The notes: a model not told the origin generated them from the letters alone. 64,000 nt of DNA from Astrocystis sublimbata (GCA_022453515.1 JAJNNY010000004.1:868001-932000); one strand, 5' to 3'. Counted from the first letter of the stretch, positions 43,688-55,539 are shown. A program made the numbers and translations.

Positions 43688-46060
43688 TGTGAGAGAGATG
43701 TGTTGTGGTTGAGGGAATTGAAACAGAAGATGGAAATGTTGGTTGGTCGTATCGTATCGTCTTGTCTCCCGGTCTTGCTCTAAACCTCCGATTCGGGTTT
43801 CGACTCTTTGTGTGTGTCTTCTCAAGTGCTTTCGAGTGTCAATTGTTTTGAAACACTTTTTTGGCGCGTTGTTTTGGTCTGGTCTGCGCTCTCGAAACAA
43901 GATTGAAGGTACTCGTCTGCCGGTTTGAGAATGGAACTAAGGTTGGCCTACACTTACTTGAGCGAGCTAGCCTTGGCGAGGTTGTCAAGGTCAGGCAAGA
44001 CGAGTCAGAACAAGGACAAGGCAAGGCGAGGCAAGGCAGTGAGTCGACTGCTCCTAGAAACGGGTTTGGAGATTTCACGCTCTACGAATAGGGCTTAGAC
44101 GCCGCTGCATCCCTTCCGCATTCAATATTGGTTGCACGACCTATATGTGCATTGTGGGATGGGTGGGCGAGGGTGGGGTGGGAGGAGGCCGAGGAGGCTG
44201 TTGGTCGAACAAGCGCTTACAGTAAGTGAGATACTGTATGTTGAGTAAGTGCAGTAAGTAAGAATCTGGAGAGTTACTGGGATCTTGCCAGTTGTTGCCT
44301 GGCGAGCCTGATGGCTGGGATGATAGGTGATAGGGTGACTTTGACCGCCGCGAGAGCCTAGACTTGCATGGCCGGGGCTCGCATGGTAAGCTTCAAGTTG
44401 TACATAAGGTGTGGTGAGGTGGTCCCAGAAACGAGGTAGGTGGTTGCTTCATTGGGACGAGAGGGATCGGGAGGAGCATGACAAAAGAAGGCAAAGGCGA
44501 AGGCAAAGGACCATGTTCGTTCCCGGATTGGTAGGCTCGGTAGGCTGGCGAGCTGGCTCGGCTGGTTGACTGGGGGTGCCTGAGATACCCTGAACTTCCC
44601 TGAAGCGGGGTGCTGGCCACCGCCACGCATCCTTTCAACCTTTTTTTTCGAAAAGGGAATTGACAAATGAGAGAGGGCATAGCCTATGCGCAAACCCTGC
44701 AACCAGAGTGAAAAGAGAAGGTTGAGAGACCTGAAGGGCTCACCGACACCTAAAGACAGGTAGGTACCTTACAGGTACATGTAACTAACTACATGTTGGT
44801 ACTACTATGCTGTGATACGATATCAGTACTTCAACAACTACATAAAACCCAGACCCTATTGCTACGGCTAGGTGCAATTACATGTGTAGGTATGTAAGTA
44901 TGCAACCTAGATCAGGACCTGGGGTAATTCAGTAATTAATTATGTGACGAGCTCCTTGTTTGGCATCGCCTGCTTTGGGGTATCAACCCTGGCCGGAAAC
45001 CTCGCATGTTTACTTGGCAGGTCTGAATACCGGTGGGAAGAGTCGTCGCAATGAAGTACCGTGCATAGAAGGCATGTATGCGCGCAGATACCACCTGAGA
45101 AATCGCGAGTTGGTCATTTGATTGTGATACAGACCAAATTAGGTAACTGATGCGTGCCGTTTCAACTCGGGAGTTAGCTGTCTAAAACTCCCTGGGCATA
45201 GGTCTCAATACTGTCTGATATGCATAAGCTGCTGTGCCTAGTACTATTTACATACATACCTTAGGTAGGTAGCGTGGGTTCGACCGGGCTGTTGGGTTTA
45301 GATTGCGTATGTCTATCATTGAATCAGATTCTCAGTCTGCTTTAACATTGAAGGGGCGTGCTAGAAACTGGACAAAGGGATGAGGCTACCTAGCATGCCT
45401 CTCTTGGCCTAATGCAGGTACCGGTAGGTGAGGCCTGCAAGCAGCTTGAGACATACCTACCGAGAGCCCCAGCTGCCGCATTAGGTACGTCCAAGTCGCC
45501 TGTGGAATGGACATCGCTTCTGCGAGACAAGCTGAGCCCTCGAACCGAGAGCTGAAAAAGTGGCATTTTGGAACAAGACAAGTAACACCAGGGGTAAACA
45601 AAGAGCATAGCATATTATTCTTTTATTGCTAATGCTATGGGACAGCCACAAAGCATGATCAATGGCGGGAGGTCACGCGCTTCGTGAGACCAATTTCGAC
45701 TGACAGCATCCCACCAAGCCAGGGGCTGAGACGCTGCTGAAGTAGAGGCCCACCCCAAGCAAACACTCACTCACTTACCGGACACGGCCAGGCGAGCCAG
45801 GCACAAGACAACAAACAAGGGACTGCATACGAGAGGCGCACTTGATAAAGCTCGGGTTGTAGCCTGCAGCTAGGACTACCGAGGAATACCTACCTTACCT
45901 ACTTACTTGCCTATAAACCCGGTTGCCTACTTCTAAGTTAATCTTCGGACGAACTCATTGTTGGTCTATTTCCTATTGGGGACGGAAACACACACACACA
46001 CACACACTTACAGGATCACACCGAAGTACTTATAATCAATACCCACTATTCACAAACGGA
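43688..46060. other. Divergent spacer Nudix gene/MIT gene
   Basis: 2.4 kb with no supported gene. TAGGTA/TACCTT tracts occur at 44757-44780, 45255-45270 and 45885-45910. A 20-base CA repeat (45988-46007) lies just before the MIT gene and is probably in its 5' leader. Short minus-strand frames at 44358-44702 and 45386-45613 each exist in two overlapping frames and look random. Confidence 0.55.
45988..46007. repeat. CA dinucleotide microsatellite
   Basis: Uninterrupted AC run of 20 bases about 50 bases upstream of the first ATG of the MIT-domain gene. Confidence 0.95.
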
Positions 46061-46425
46061 ATGTCACCGGTATCATCATCGTTGTCAGCATCAATACCAC
46101 TCTCCATACCGCCGCCGCCGCCTGCCAAGATGCCATCTTCTAAGGCTACACTGTCTGCGGCCTTAGCCAAGGCGAGGACTGCTGTCCAGCTCGACCAAGC
46201 CCAATATCACGACGGAGCCAGACGCTATTACGAAGAGGTTGTCGATTTATTAGACAGGGTCATTGCGCGGGCCTCCAAGGAGAACGACCTGAAAAAGCTC
46301 CAAGATATTGTAAGTCTTGCGCCAAGCTGCCAAATACTTCGGACCATGCAACTAATGGCCGCCACTAGCGACGAACCTACAAAGCTCGCGTTCGAGAACT
46401 CAGTCTGATCTTGGGAGAGGCCTGA
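46061..46425 (+). CDS. Small stand-alone MIT-domain protein
   Basis: Two exons, 46061-46309 and 46369-46425; 101 residues. From 'MPSSKATLSAALAKARTAV' to the end, the protein is one MIT (microtubule-interacting and trafficking) three-helix bundle. It has the typical 'A..KA..AV.LD.A..Y..A...Y' first helix, 'LLDRVI', and 'KKLQDIRRTYKARVREL', the last produced by splicing. MIT domains bind the C-terminal tails of ESCRT-III proteins, as in Vps4, Vta1 and spastin. Here no ATPase or other domain follows: exon 2 ends in a stop after 19 codons. Two starts are possible. The ATG at 46061 adds a 23-residue Ser/Pro-rich leader; the ATG at 46130 gives a bare 78-residue domain. It could be an ESCRT adaptor, which is inference. 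Confidence 0.8.
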
Positions 46426-46715
46426 TACTGGGCATAGGGTTTTTTTTATATTTTCCTCTTGATTTTCTGTTAGCGTTCGGCATCAGGACTGCGGCTCCTG
46501 TCATCTGCATTTACATGGGCTATGGGACAACACATCATAATGGCTTAATATTTAGTCTTAACACAACGGGAAAGCGAGCGCTGGGCGCGTGGCGTTTCGG
46601 GCTGGGCTGGGCTAGGCTGGCTGGCTTGGGTTGTTTTGCGTATCATACACACAGCATGGGAGTTTGTACAATAATGCTACAGCGAAGAGACCAAAGTAAA
46701 TGCTCGACCCATCTA

Positions 46716-47561
46716 CTAATTGTTGTCGGACTCGGAAGCATCGGGGACATAGGGGATATCGTCCGTGAGCTCCTCGGCCAGAGAGTCGGCGTCGGCCTCC
46801 TCGGTGTCGCCGAAGTTGGTGTAGGCGGCGTCCTTCTCGGCCTGGATGTCGATGATCTGCCTTCCGGCCCACTTCTTCCAAAACTCGTACTCCTGGTTCT
46901 CGAGATGCATGCTGACCTGGTTGCTGCCCATACCGAAGTAGGCGCCGACCTTCATGGCCTCCTCCTTCGCTATCCGCCGCTCGACGTCTTCCATGTGGCG
47001 CAGCGCGTAGAACTCGCGCCGCACCATGTCGTAGGCCTTCTGTTGCGTCATGCCCTCTACATTGTGCATGACCCATAACTGCCGCTGGACGACACTGCGA
47101 TGGCAAAATGTGTTAGTCGATGGGAATCGATATATTCGCCTCGTTGCCATCAAGTGCAAGAACGCAACGCAGCCTTACCTCTCACCGCAGAGGGGCATGC
47201 CGGGCTGCTGCAGCCCCTTGGACCAGTCGTAGCGCTGGGCGTCCTTGCCGTCCATCTCGATGATCATCCTCGGGCGCGCCAGCTCCCACGGGTGGTCCTT
47301 ATAGAAGGTGTGTCGCAGGCCGTCTTCCTCATAGACCAGCTGCTGCGGCTGGAACATGCGGCTCGGCCTCTTGGCCTTGGGGTTGGGCTGCTTGTGCTGG
47401 GGCGGTAAGGGCCGCACGACGATCTCGGAGGGCGGTATCGATTGCATCACATCGTACCAGACGGGCTTTTGTACTGGAAATTGGGGGAAGATGCGTTTAT
47501 TCAACAAATTGGTGACGGTCTCGTAGACCCTCGTGGGCCGGACCTGTCGCTGGCCGCCCAT
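46716..47561 (-). CDS. RSM25: Mitochondrial small-subunit ribosomal protein Rsm25 (mS23)
   Basis: Two exons on the minus strand, 47179-47561 and 46716-47094; 253 residues. Conserved fungal mS23 blocks are 'RPTRVYETVTNLL', 'KPVWYDVMQSIPPS', 'RPSRMFQPQQLVY', 'FYKDHPWELARPR', 'DAQRYDWSKGLQQPG' and, after splicing, 'ERSVVQRQLWVMHN'. Then comes 'EEAMKVGAYFGMG' and an acidic C-terminal tail. It is a structural protein of the mitochondrial 37S ribosomal subunit. As in homologues, the basic N-terminus probably acts as the import signal without an obvious cleavage site. It is divergent from the PPR-type mitochondrial gene to its right, with 628 bases between starts, so the two mitochondrial genes may share regulatory sequence. 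Confidence 0.93.
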
Positions 47562-48189
47562 GGCGACTCGGCCTGTTGCGCTCTAGCTGTGGATTATGCG
47601 AAATGACGGGTCTCGATGGCAGCAACGGTCGACTGTGATGTTTTTATCGCCGTCCTTTCTCTCGTTCGGCCCGTATTCTCGCCTACAGCTTCGTCTTCGG
47701 TCTCGACTGTGTAGGTAGGTAGCTCCCCTGCTGGAAAGTGTCGGCTTGCAGTGGTGAAGTAGAAGTGAAGAATGGCACGGCGATGCGACCCACTGTAAAT
47801 TGTCGATTGGCCCTGGGGACTGGCTGGCAGTGGCTGCTGAGGACTGCTGTGGACGCAGGTGGGGTCTGAACCCCCACCGAAGCAGCACATGCCACCACAC
47901 TCTACCCAGCATTTACCTACTTTACTTAGCTAACCTACCAATCCATGCGGGCCCGCGCTAGGCAGGGGTAAACCACCGCCCGCCGCGATTCCTCCATCCG
48001 GCATCATTTTTTTCTAATATGAAATGGAGAGCGAGCATCCAAAGGCTACCTGAAGGTATTGCCAGCCAGCCAGCCAGCCCTTATACCTAAACAACCACCC
48101 GACTCCATACGCCGCACGCCAATGTCGCCGTCACGCACATGAAAAGGCTGTGATGACGGAACCACCATGCGGGACGCCGACGCCAGCTC
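47562..48189. other. Divergent region RSM25/PPR gene
   Basis: Shared upstream region of two mitochondrial genes. It has five GCCA/CCAG units at 48061-48079 and a TAGGTAGGTA tract near 47711. No gene supported. Confidence 0.55.
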
Positions 48190-50100
48190 ATGAACATCCC
48201 TAGAATCGACGGGTCGAGATACGGCGCCGTACTCGTCAGCCAACCCTTGCAGGCTGCCAGCTCGACAAACACCCCTCGAGCTATCCGAGTGCCCGTTCAA
48301 GTCTATGTACGACTGCATCATGGAGACGACATCTTTGCCAGGTCTGCGGCGACCGGACTGCGCTCTATCTCTACGTCCCGCCACCAACGCCCGACTCCGC
48401 CACCACCGCCGCACCGACTTCATACTGCCCCGCTCGCAAGGCTCTTCTGCTCCGCGGTAGCATCGGCCGGCGCTCGACTTCCCAACCCCAATTACTTCAC
48501 CTCCCACCCTCTGTATCGTCGTAGTTGGAACCACTCTGTGGCGGCCGCTGAGCCCATCGAAGACCCGAAGCCATCGCAAAACCCTGTTTTCCCCGAGGCA
48601 CGAGTTGTGGCGCAAGACAAAGATGAGATTTTGAATATTGTCGATTACTACGACGAAGACGTTGCAGTCGACGAGTATCTGAAGTTCTACAAAGACCCGT
48701 ATCTGAGAAACTATGCTCCGGCGAATGGACCTCATGTCACGGTTTCTGATCGCCTGGAGGACGTCGAGCTCCAAACCGTCGACGGCGACCCGGGATTCGT
48801 TGACCGCGATTTCGAGCCGGCATGGCACTTGTGGCAGGCACTTGCTGCCCGACGCCGCCGACCTGCCCACGTCCCCATCGACGCCGTATGGGAACTATAC
48901 CAAGCCCTACCCGAACCCCGGCCGGCCCACATGAGCACCCGTGCCCGTTGTTTGCTGATGTCGACTCTTGCGTCTGGCGAGAAGAAGGACCAAAGGTCCA
49001 TGCTGAGGTACTTTGCCGTGGTAGCCGATGTCAAGAACGCCGGCTTTGCCCTGACTAGTTTCCAATGGAATTGGGCCCTCTCGTTCGCTAGTCGATACGT
49101 CGCAGTGACAACAGAGGTTGAGGTTGAAGCGGCACTCAAACTATGGCGCACCATGGAGAAGGAGGCAAATATCAAAGGAACTGAAGTGACCTTCAATATT
49201 CTGTTCGATTGCGCGAGTAAGGCTGGCAAATTTACCTTGGCCGAGATGATCTACCAAGAGATGACGCATCGCCGCCATGCCTTCAATCGATTCCATCATG
49301 TCAGTCTCATCCACTATTTCGGCCTCAAGCTGGATTCCGGTGGTGTCCGGGCCGCATACAAAGAAATGATCGACGCAGGTGAGATGATCGACACAGTTAC
49401 CTGCAACTGTCTCATAGCTAGCTTCATTCGATGTGGCGAGGAGCACTCTGCCGAGTACGTCTACGCAAGAATGAAGACATTCAACAAAGATGCGCCGGTG
49501 CTGCCTCATATAGACTACACCATGGCAAAGGCCATCAACAAGGTCTTGCAGATATTTGCCCGTGTCAGCAAGAAAGACCCCAGCCTACGCGCCCAGTTTC
49601 AGAGATCGGTCCTGCTGTCCCCCGATCTGCATACATACCGCATCCTTATAAATCATTATGGAATAAACCTTGGGGATATCAGCAAAGTCGTCAGATTCCT
49701 CGATGAGATGAAGGCTTACATGGTGCAACTCAACGGCGTCATCTTTCTGGCTCTCTTCAAATCGTTCGCGGTACATGGCGGTCCTGCCTCAGACTGGAGC
49801 GCCACAAGGCTCAATAGCGTGTGGAACGCCTTTCTGAACGCAATCGACACCGGAGCTGAAGGGCTGTATATCAGTACGTGGATGGCCATGGCGGCACTCG
49901 AGGCCCACTCCCATTATGCCAACCGGGACCAGATCGTGGACATATATGACGCAATGCGTGATAGATGGTCCCTAGATGAGATGAGCATCCAGTACATGCT
50001 GCACTTCCTACAGACGCTCCTAGATAGACGCTACCCACAGGCGCATAAGCCAAGTTGGGCAGGCGAAGCAGCGGCCCAGAAGGGACTTCGTGAGCCATAA
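48190..50100 (+). CDS. Pentatricopeptide-repeat-like mitochondrial protein
   Basis: Single exon, 636 residues. The first about 110 residues are Arg/Ser/Pro-rich with no acidic residues over long stretches ('RSISTSRHQRPTPPPPPHRL'), as expected of a mitochondrial presequence. The body contains degenerate PPR-type helical pairs: 'TEVTFNILFDCASKAGKFTL' followed by 'AEMIYQEM', 'DTVTCNCLIASFIRCGEEHS' followed by 'AEYVYARM', and 'DLHTYRILINHYGINLGDI'. Fungal proteins of this kind act on mitochondrial mRNA stability or translation; the RNA target cannot be read from the sequence. The start may be later than 48190, because the leader before the Arg/Ser stretch is not family-like. It sits next to RSM25 and COX8, both mitochondrial, on either side. 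Confidence 0.78.
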   Translation: MNIPRIDGSRYGAVLVSQPLQAASSTNTPRAIRVPVQVYVRLHHGDDIFARSAATGLRSISTSRHQRPTPPPPPHRLHTAPLARLFCSAVASAGARLPNPNYFTSHPLYRRSWNHSVAAAEPIEDPKPSQNPVFPEARVVAQDKDEILNIVDYYDEDVAVDEYLKFYKDPYLRNYAPANGPHVTVSDRLEDVELQTVDGDPGFVDRDFEPAWHLWQALAARRRRPAHVPIDAVWELYQALPEPRPAHMSTRARCLLMSTLASGEKKDQRSMLRYFAVVADVKNAGFALTSFQWNWALSFASRYVAVTTEVEVEAALKLWRTMEKEANIKGTEVTFNILFDCASKAGKFTLAEMIYQEMTHRRHAFNRFHHVSLIHYFGLKLDSGGVRAAYKEMIDAGEMIDTVTCNCLIASFIRCGEEHSAEYVYARMKTFNKDAPVLPHIDYTMAKAINKVLQIFARVSKKDPSLRAQFQRSVLLSPDLHTYRILINHYGINLGDISKVVRFLDEMKAYMVQLNGVIFLALFKSFAVHGGPASDWSATRLNSVWNAFLNAIDTGAEGLYISTWMAMAALEAHSHYANRDQIVDIYDAMRDRWSLDEMSIQYMLHFLQTLLDRRYPQAHKPSWAGEAAAQKGLREP

Positions 50101-50996
50101 AGGGGTATGTCCGTCTGTATTATGATTATAAACACCAACAGTTTAAAAACTTGTATATCTTGAAGGTAGCCTCAGCTCATGCAGGCTGATACCTGACACC
50201 ACCATCTCTTGTATATATACACGAAATATGAAGCAATATCTATTAATATATGAAACGCACTCTCAAGCCAAACACCTCTGCTCCATATCTTGATGTTGTA
50301 CCATAGAGTGACGTACCAGTGCGGATGTCGACGTGGGGTTGTAAGCCTCTATCTTTTGGATAAATGCAGCACGCCATGCTCAACTTTTCAAATTTACGAG
50401 GACTGGACTTGAGGGGCTACTCGTCCCTGGACATGACTACTAAACCAGTTGCTAGCCCCACGAATATTAGAGCGAGGACGCTGCACACGCTGGGACGAAA
50501 GAGAGATGACGATAAGACAGCGAAGTATACTCGAGGCGAAACTACTGGGCTCGATGTCGGCCATTCGATACGAAAACGTCGAAGTTCCATAATCATAACA
50601 ATTTCCAATAACTTCCCCACACAGACACTTGCTTGGACTAGCCAGGTAGTTACACGTCAATTACTACAATAAAGCGTAGTCCCAGCAACTCTATTATTCT
50701 CCAAGAAGAGCAGGATAAGTAGCCAAAGGTGCCACTACACACAAGTCACCAATGGCGTTCGACTTGTATACATACACCCTGATAGCTGCGAAGAGGGAGA
50801 GAGCGGGGGTGGGACAAAATGGAATGAAGGGCTGACCGTGGCCTCTTTCGTCTATAGTTGTCCTATATGTACAGATGCACCGCTTCCTCCCATTGCCGCG
50901 AAAGGTCCGGCCCGGCAAACCTCAGGGATAATGTTCAACCCTTCCATTGACCACCGACACTGGTACAACAACTCGAACTTCGCTGAGCAGAGGCGC
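50101..50996. other. Convergent region PPR gene/COX8
   Basis: Shared 3' region of the PPR gene and COX8. On the minus strand, 50417-50620 encodes a frame whose last 24 residues look like a single membrane helix, but no matching start exon was found, so no gene is called. Confidence 0.45.
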
Positions 50997-51433
50997 TTAA
51001 GCCTTGGGCTTCTTGGTTTGCCAGACTGGGTGAGAGAAATGATTGTTAGCATACCATCGACACACATCACGACAATCCCCCACTTTCTCTCATTCTCCCA
51101 CCACGTTTTCTCTTCTCCCTTTCTTTCTCTCTCCCTCTCTCCTCATGCTATACAACGCAATGGGTCCAGGGAAGCGGGAGGACAGGCAAGCACAGAGAAA
51201 ATATGACGCATACCAGCAATGCCGAAGGGGGCGAAGAAGCCGGTGATGCAGTAGAGCCAGTAGCGGACGGCGAAGAAGCGGGTCTTGGTGTTGAAGGGCA
51301 GGTTCGAGTAGGGGCCCTCGGGGTAGTGGTAGGGCGACGACAGACGGGCGCGGGTGGCGTGGAATGCGCGGCGGCTGATGAGCGAGGTCGTCATGCGCGG
51401 GCTGGCGCGGGCGAAGGCGGCGGCGGGAGACAT
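50997..51433 (-). CDS. COX8: Cytochrome c oxidase small subunit (Cox8/VIIc family)
   Basis: Two coding exons on the minus strand, 51214-51433 and 50997-51025; 82 residues. The N-terminus 'MSPAAAFARASPRMTTSLIS' with 'RRAFHATRARLSS' is a mitochondrial presequence. The mature part begins at 'PYHYPEGPYSNLPF', the family hallmark. It has one membrane helix ('VRYWLYCITGFFAPFGIAV') and ends, through the 29-base second exon, in 'WQTKKPKA', the expected fungal Cox8 ending. The protein is a single-helix subunit at the periphery of complex IV in the inner mitochondrial membrane. An acceptor (CCACAG) lies directly before the ATG, and a GTGAG donor at 51526 suggests a 93-base intron in the 5' leader. Confidence 0.93.
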
Positions 51434-52166
51434 CTGTGGCGGGATGGGGGCAAGCCAGCCCAATTGTTAGACTCGTCGGGTATGTTGGTTGGGGGGGGGG
51501 AGGTGAGGCGCTCTGCTCTCTCTCACCTTTGCGATTGTTGGGGGTTGTGGTGGTGGAAGCGAGATGGTCTTTGGCTCGTTGGTTGAAGCTTGGTGGTGGT
51601 GAGCTTTGATTTGGGGAACCAACCAAAAGAATCAATCAATCATCATTCGACATTCGACACTCACTGGCTGACTGGTCCGGCTGACCGACCGTCGGTCTAA
51701 GATGTGTACCTAGGTACTTACCTCCTAGCCTCTCTGGCTTGCATCGACCGAAAGAGACTAGCTTCATCACTTCGGCTAAGCTTCGGCTTAAATGTGGGCA
51801 CCATCCGTGGCTGCAGCAACAACCACTTAATCGCCTACCTAACAAAAGTGACGCGCTCGAGGCGCTTACCCACTTTGCGAGCTTGGCTACATCTGCTCCG
51901 ATCAAGCAAGTTAAGCTCGATCTCACCGCCCATCATTGGACCCTTGTTATCCTTGCAAGCTAACTTTTTTCTGCCACTCTCAGAAAAGTACCGACCAGGC
52001 AGGTTGAGGTTGGTACGGCAGCCGCGCATGCCTCCCAGTTCGTGGAGTGTTCAGCAAAAGTAGCATTCCTGAGAAGACAACCCCTTTCTCCCAAATCCCA
52101 TTAATTGCCATTCATTGCGACTTTTGCTACCCTGGTTGGGTTAAGCTCTAGTTGCTCGCAGGCACC
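51434..52166. other. Divergent region COX8/MTR4, with probable COX8 leader intron
   Basis: The first part (51434-51526) is a likely 5'-UTR intron of COX8. Its leader exon is CA-rich on the minus strand (about 51527-51620). A perfect TACCTAGGTA is at 51707-51716, in the middle of the spacer. The MTR4 leader follows. No further gene seen. Confidence 0.6.
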
Positions 52167-55100
52167 ATGGACGAGCTTTTCGACGTCTTCGACGAGAAGC
52201 CGGCCGGCAGGAAGGGCCAGCTTCAACCCCAAGACGCCGACCAGTCTCGCGCACCCAAGTCGCATAAGTCCAAGAAGAAAGACAAGAAAAGTAAGAAGCG
52301 GAAGGCCGATGGCGATATCAAGAATGGCGCCGAGATTGCCTCCGCGCCCTCTGCGCCCGAGATTGACATGGCCGATATAGAGCCCACCTCACCCGAAGAA
52401 GATGGCGCTCAAGGAGCCGTGTCAGATGGCCCCAGCGACACCAAGCGACGACGGAAAGAGAGCGCCGCCGAGCCCGTCTTGACAGATACTTTCGAGACGG
52501 CCGAGTCGCGAGAAGTCGCTGCCGCTGCTGGCTTTGCTGCCACCAAAGACGGGGACTCGCTCGTTATTTCGCACAACATCCAACATCAGGTCGCACTCCC
52601 CCCCGATATGGACTACGAGTACGTCCCGCTATCCGAGCACAAGCCGCCCGAGAGCCCTGCTCGCTCATGGCCCTTCACCCTCGATCCCTTCCAGCGCCTC
52701 TCCATCTCCTCCATCGAACGCGACGAGAGTGTACTCGTGTCAGCCCACACGAGTGCCGGAAAGACGGTTGTCGCCGAATACGCCATTGCGCAGTGTCTGA
52801 AGCAGAACCAGCGTGTCATCTACACGAGTCCCATCAAGGCCTTGAGCAACCAGAAGTACAGAGAGTTCAACGAGGCTTTCGGAGACGTTGGTCTCATGAC
52901 AGGTGATGTGACTATCAACCCGACAGCGAGTTGTCTTGTCATGACTACCGAGATTCTGCGGTCCATGTTGTACCGTGGCTCCGAAATCATGCGTGAAGTG
53001 GCTTGGGTCGTCTTCGACGAGATTCACTACATGCGAGACCCATCGCGTGGTGTGGTCTGGGAAGAAACCATTATCTTACTGCCCGATAAGGTGCGGTATG
53101 TCTTCCTGTCCGCCACCATCCCCAACGCTTTCCAGTTTGCCGAGTGGATTGCAAAGATTCATCGTCAAGCCTGCCACGTCGTGTACACCGACTTCCGACC
53201 TACTCCTCTACAGAACTACTTCTTCCCGGCCGGTGGATCTGGCATATTCTTGGTTGTTGACGAAAAGGGTGTGTTCCGAGAGCACAACTTCAACAAGACG
53301 ATGCAATTGATCGAGGATCGGAAGGCCGCAGAAGCCAATGACCCTAATGCCAAGCAACAAGGCAAGGGCAAAAACAAGAAGAACTTCAAAGGTAAAATCG
53401 AGTCACAACAGGCAGATATCCAGAAGATTGTCAAGATGATTATGAGCAAGAATTTCAATCCAGTCATCGTGTTCAGCTTCAGTAAAAGAGAATGCGAGAC
53501 GTTTGCTCTTCACACCTCGAAATACACCTTCAACGACGAGAGCGAAAAGGCAATGGTGCGCAAGGTGTTTAACAGCGCCATCGAATCCCTATCCGAGGAC
53601 GACCGTGAACTGCCGCAAATCCAAAATATCCTTCCCCTCCTGGAGAAGGGTATTGGTGTTCATCACTCTGGTCTACTGCCCATCTTGAAGGAGACCATTG
53701 AGATTCTATTTCAGGAGGGCTTGATCAAGGTCCTGTTCGCGACTGAAACATTTTCTATTGGCCTGAACATGCCTGCCAAGACCGTTGTTTTTACGAGTGT
53801 CTCCAAATTTGATGGCACATCTATGCGTCCGTTGACTCCGTCCGAGTACGTTCAGATGTCTGGTCGTGCCGGTCGTCGTGGCCTCGATGAGCGTGGTATC
53901 GTCATCATGATGGTCGACGAGAAGCTCGAGCCTGAGACTGCCAAGGCGGTGGTCGTGGGTCGGCAGGACAGTCTTAATTCGGCTTTCCATCTTGGCTACA
54001 ACATGGTTCTCAACCTACTACGAATCGAAGCTATTTCACCGGACTTCATGTTAGAAAGCTGTTTCTTCCAGTTCCAGAACACTGCAAACGTCGTCCCTCT
54101 AGAGCATGATTTGATGAAGTTGCAGAAGGAGCGTGATGAGATGGTCATCCCAGATGAAGCTACCGTTAAAGACTACTACAGCTTACGACAACAATTAACG
54201 ACATATACCAAGGACATGTTACACGTAATCCAGCATCCTGAGCATTGTGCGGAGTACCTCCAACCAGGACGCTTGGTCCAGATTGTGAACCCGAAGTCAG
54301 GCCAGGATTTTGGCTGGGGAGTAATTCTTAACTTTACGAGACGCGCAGAGCCAAAGTTTGGCGAGAAAGCGTATGAGCCGCAAGAGTCTATGTTCATCGA
54401 TGTGTATCTCCGCCTCGACCCCGAATGCGATCCTTTCGCAAATGCCAGAACTCTCTCAACTTGCATGCCGGTCGGCGCTGCACCGAGCGATGCTAGCAAA
54501 GAAAGTATCTTCGAGGCTGTACCTTGCATGCTCACATGCATCAAAGCCCTGAGTCAAATTCGTGTCTTCATGCCCAAAGAGACCAAGACGCGTGAAGACT
54601 TCGAGTCAGTTCGCAAGACGTTGTTCAAGTCGTTGAAAGAGGTCGAGCGACGTTTCCCTGACGGTTTGCCGATCTTGGATCCCATCGAAAACATGGGTAT
54701 TACGGACGACTCCTTCAAGAAGCTGCTTCGCAAGATCGAGGTCCTGGAGTCACGTTTACTCTCCAACCCCTTGCATAATTCACAGCTGCTGCCTGGGTTA
54801 TGGGAGCAGTACTCAAAGAAGATCGCACTGACCGACGAAATCAAAGCCTTGAAGAAGAAGATTGCCAAGTCGCACTCCATCGCGCAGTTGGACGAATTGA
54901 AATCAAGAAAGCGAGTGCTGCGACGTCTTGGGTTCATCAACGAAGGCGAGGTTGTCCAGATGAAGGCTCGCGTCGCTTGCGAAATCTCATCGACCGAGGG
55001 CCACGAACTTCTACTGTCCGAGCTGCTTTTCAACCGCTTCTTCAACGAACTATCGCCTGAACTTATTGCGGCAGTGCTCAGCGTGTTCATCTTCGAAGAG

Positions 55101-55539
55101 AAAGTCGAAGCGCCGGCTCTACCCGAGGAGCTGATGACGCCATACACGAAGATCCAAGGCCAAGCCCGTATCATCGCCAAGGTCAGCCAGGAGAGCAAGC
55201 TCGAGGTCAACGAGGACGAGTACGTCCAAAACCTGAAGTATCAGTTGATGGAGACCGTGTACGCTTGGGCAAACGGCAAAACATTTGCGGAAGTTTGGTA
55301 AGGCCAGGATACTCAGATCAGAAAATCTTTCGGATATGCAGATGCTAACATGTCACAGCAAAATGACCGGCGCTTACGAAGGATCTCTCATTCGCCTTTT
55401 CCGCCGTCTCGAAGAGCTGCTGAGACAAATGGCTCAGGCGGCCAAGGTGATGGGAAGTGAAGAATTGCAACACAAATTTGAAGAAAGTTTGACCAAGATT
55501 CGTCGCGACATCGTGGCTGCCCAGTCACTATATCTATAA
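52167..55539 (+). CDS. MTR4: Mtr4 (Dob1) Ski2-like RNA helicase of the nuclear exosome
   Basis: Two exons, 52167-55297 and 55359-55539; 1103 residues. Start at CACCATG, 'MDELFDVFDEKPAGRK', the short N-terminal motif typical of Mtr4, followed by a Lys-rich region. Helicase motifs: Walker A 'SAHTSAGKTVVAEYA' (about 195), DEIH box 'VFDEIHYMRDPSRGVVWEE' (about 284), 'LSATIPNA', 'HHSGLLPILKE' and 'QMSGRAGRRGLDERGI' (about 560). An arch/KOW insertion and the helical DSH C-terminal domain follow; the intron falls within '..FAEVCKMTGAYEGSLIR'. Mtr4 unwinds RNA 3' to 5' for the nuclear exosome, alone and in TRAMP, in rRNA, snoRNA and aberrant-RNA processing. Full length, no defects. Confidence 0.97.
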
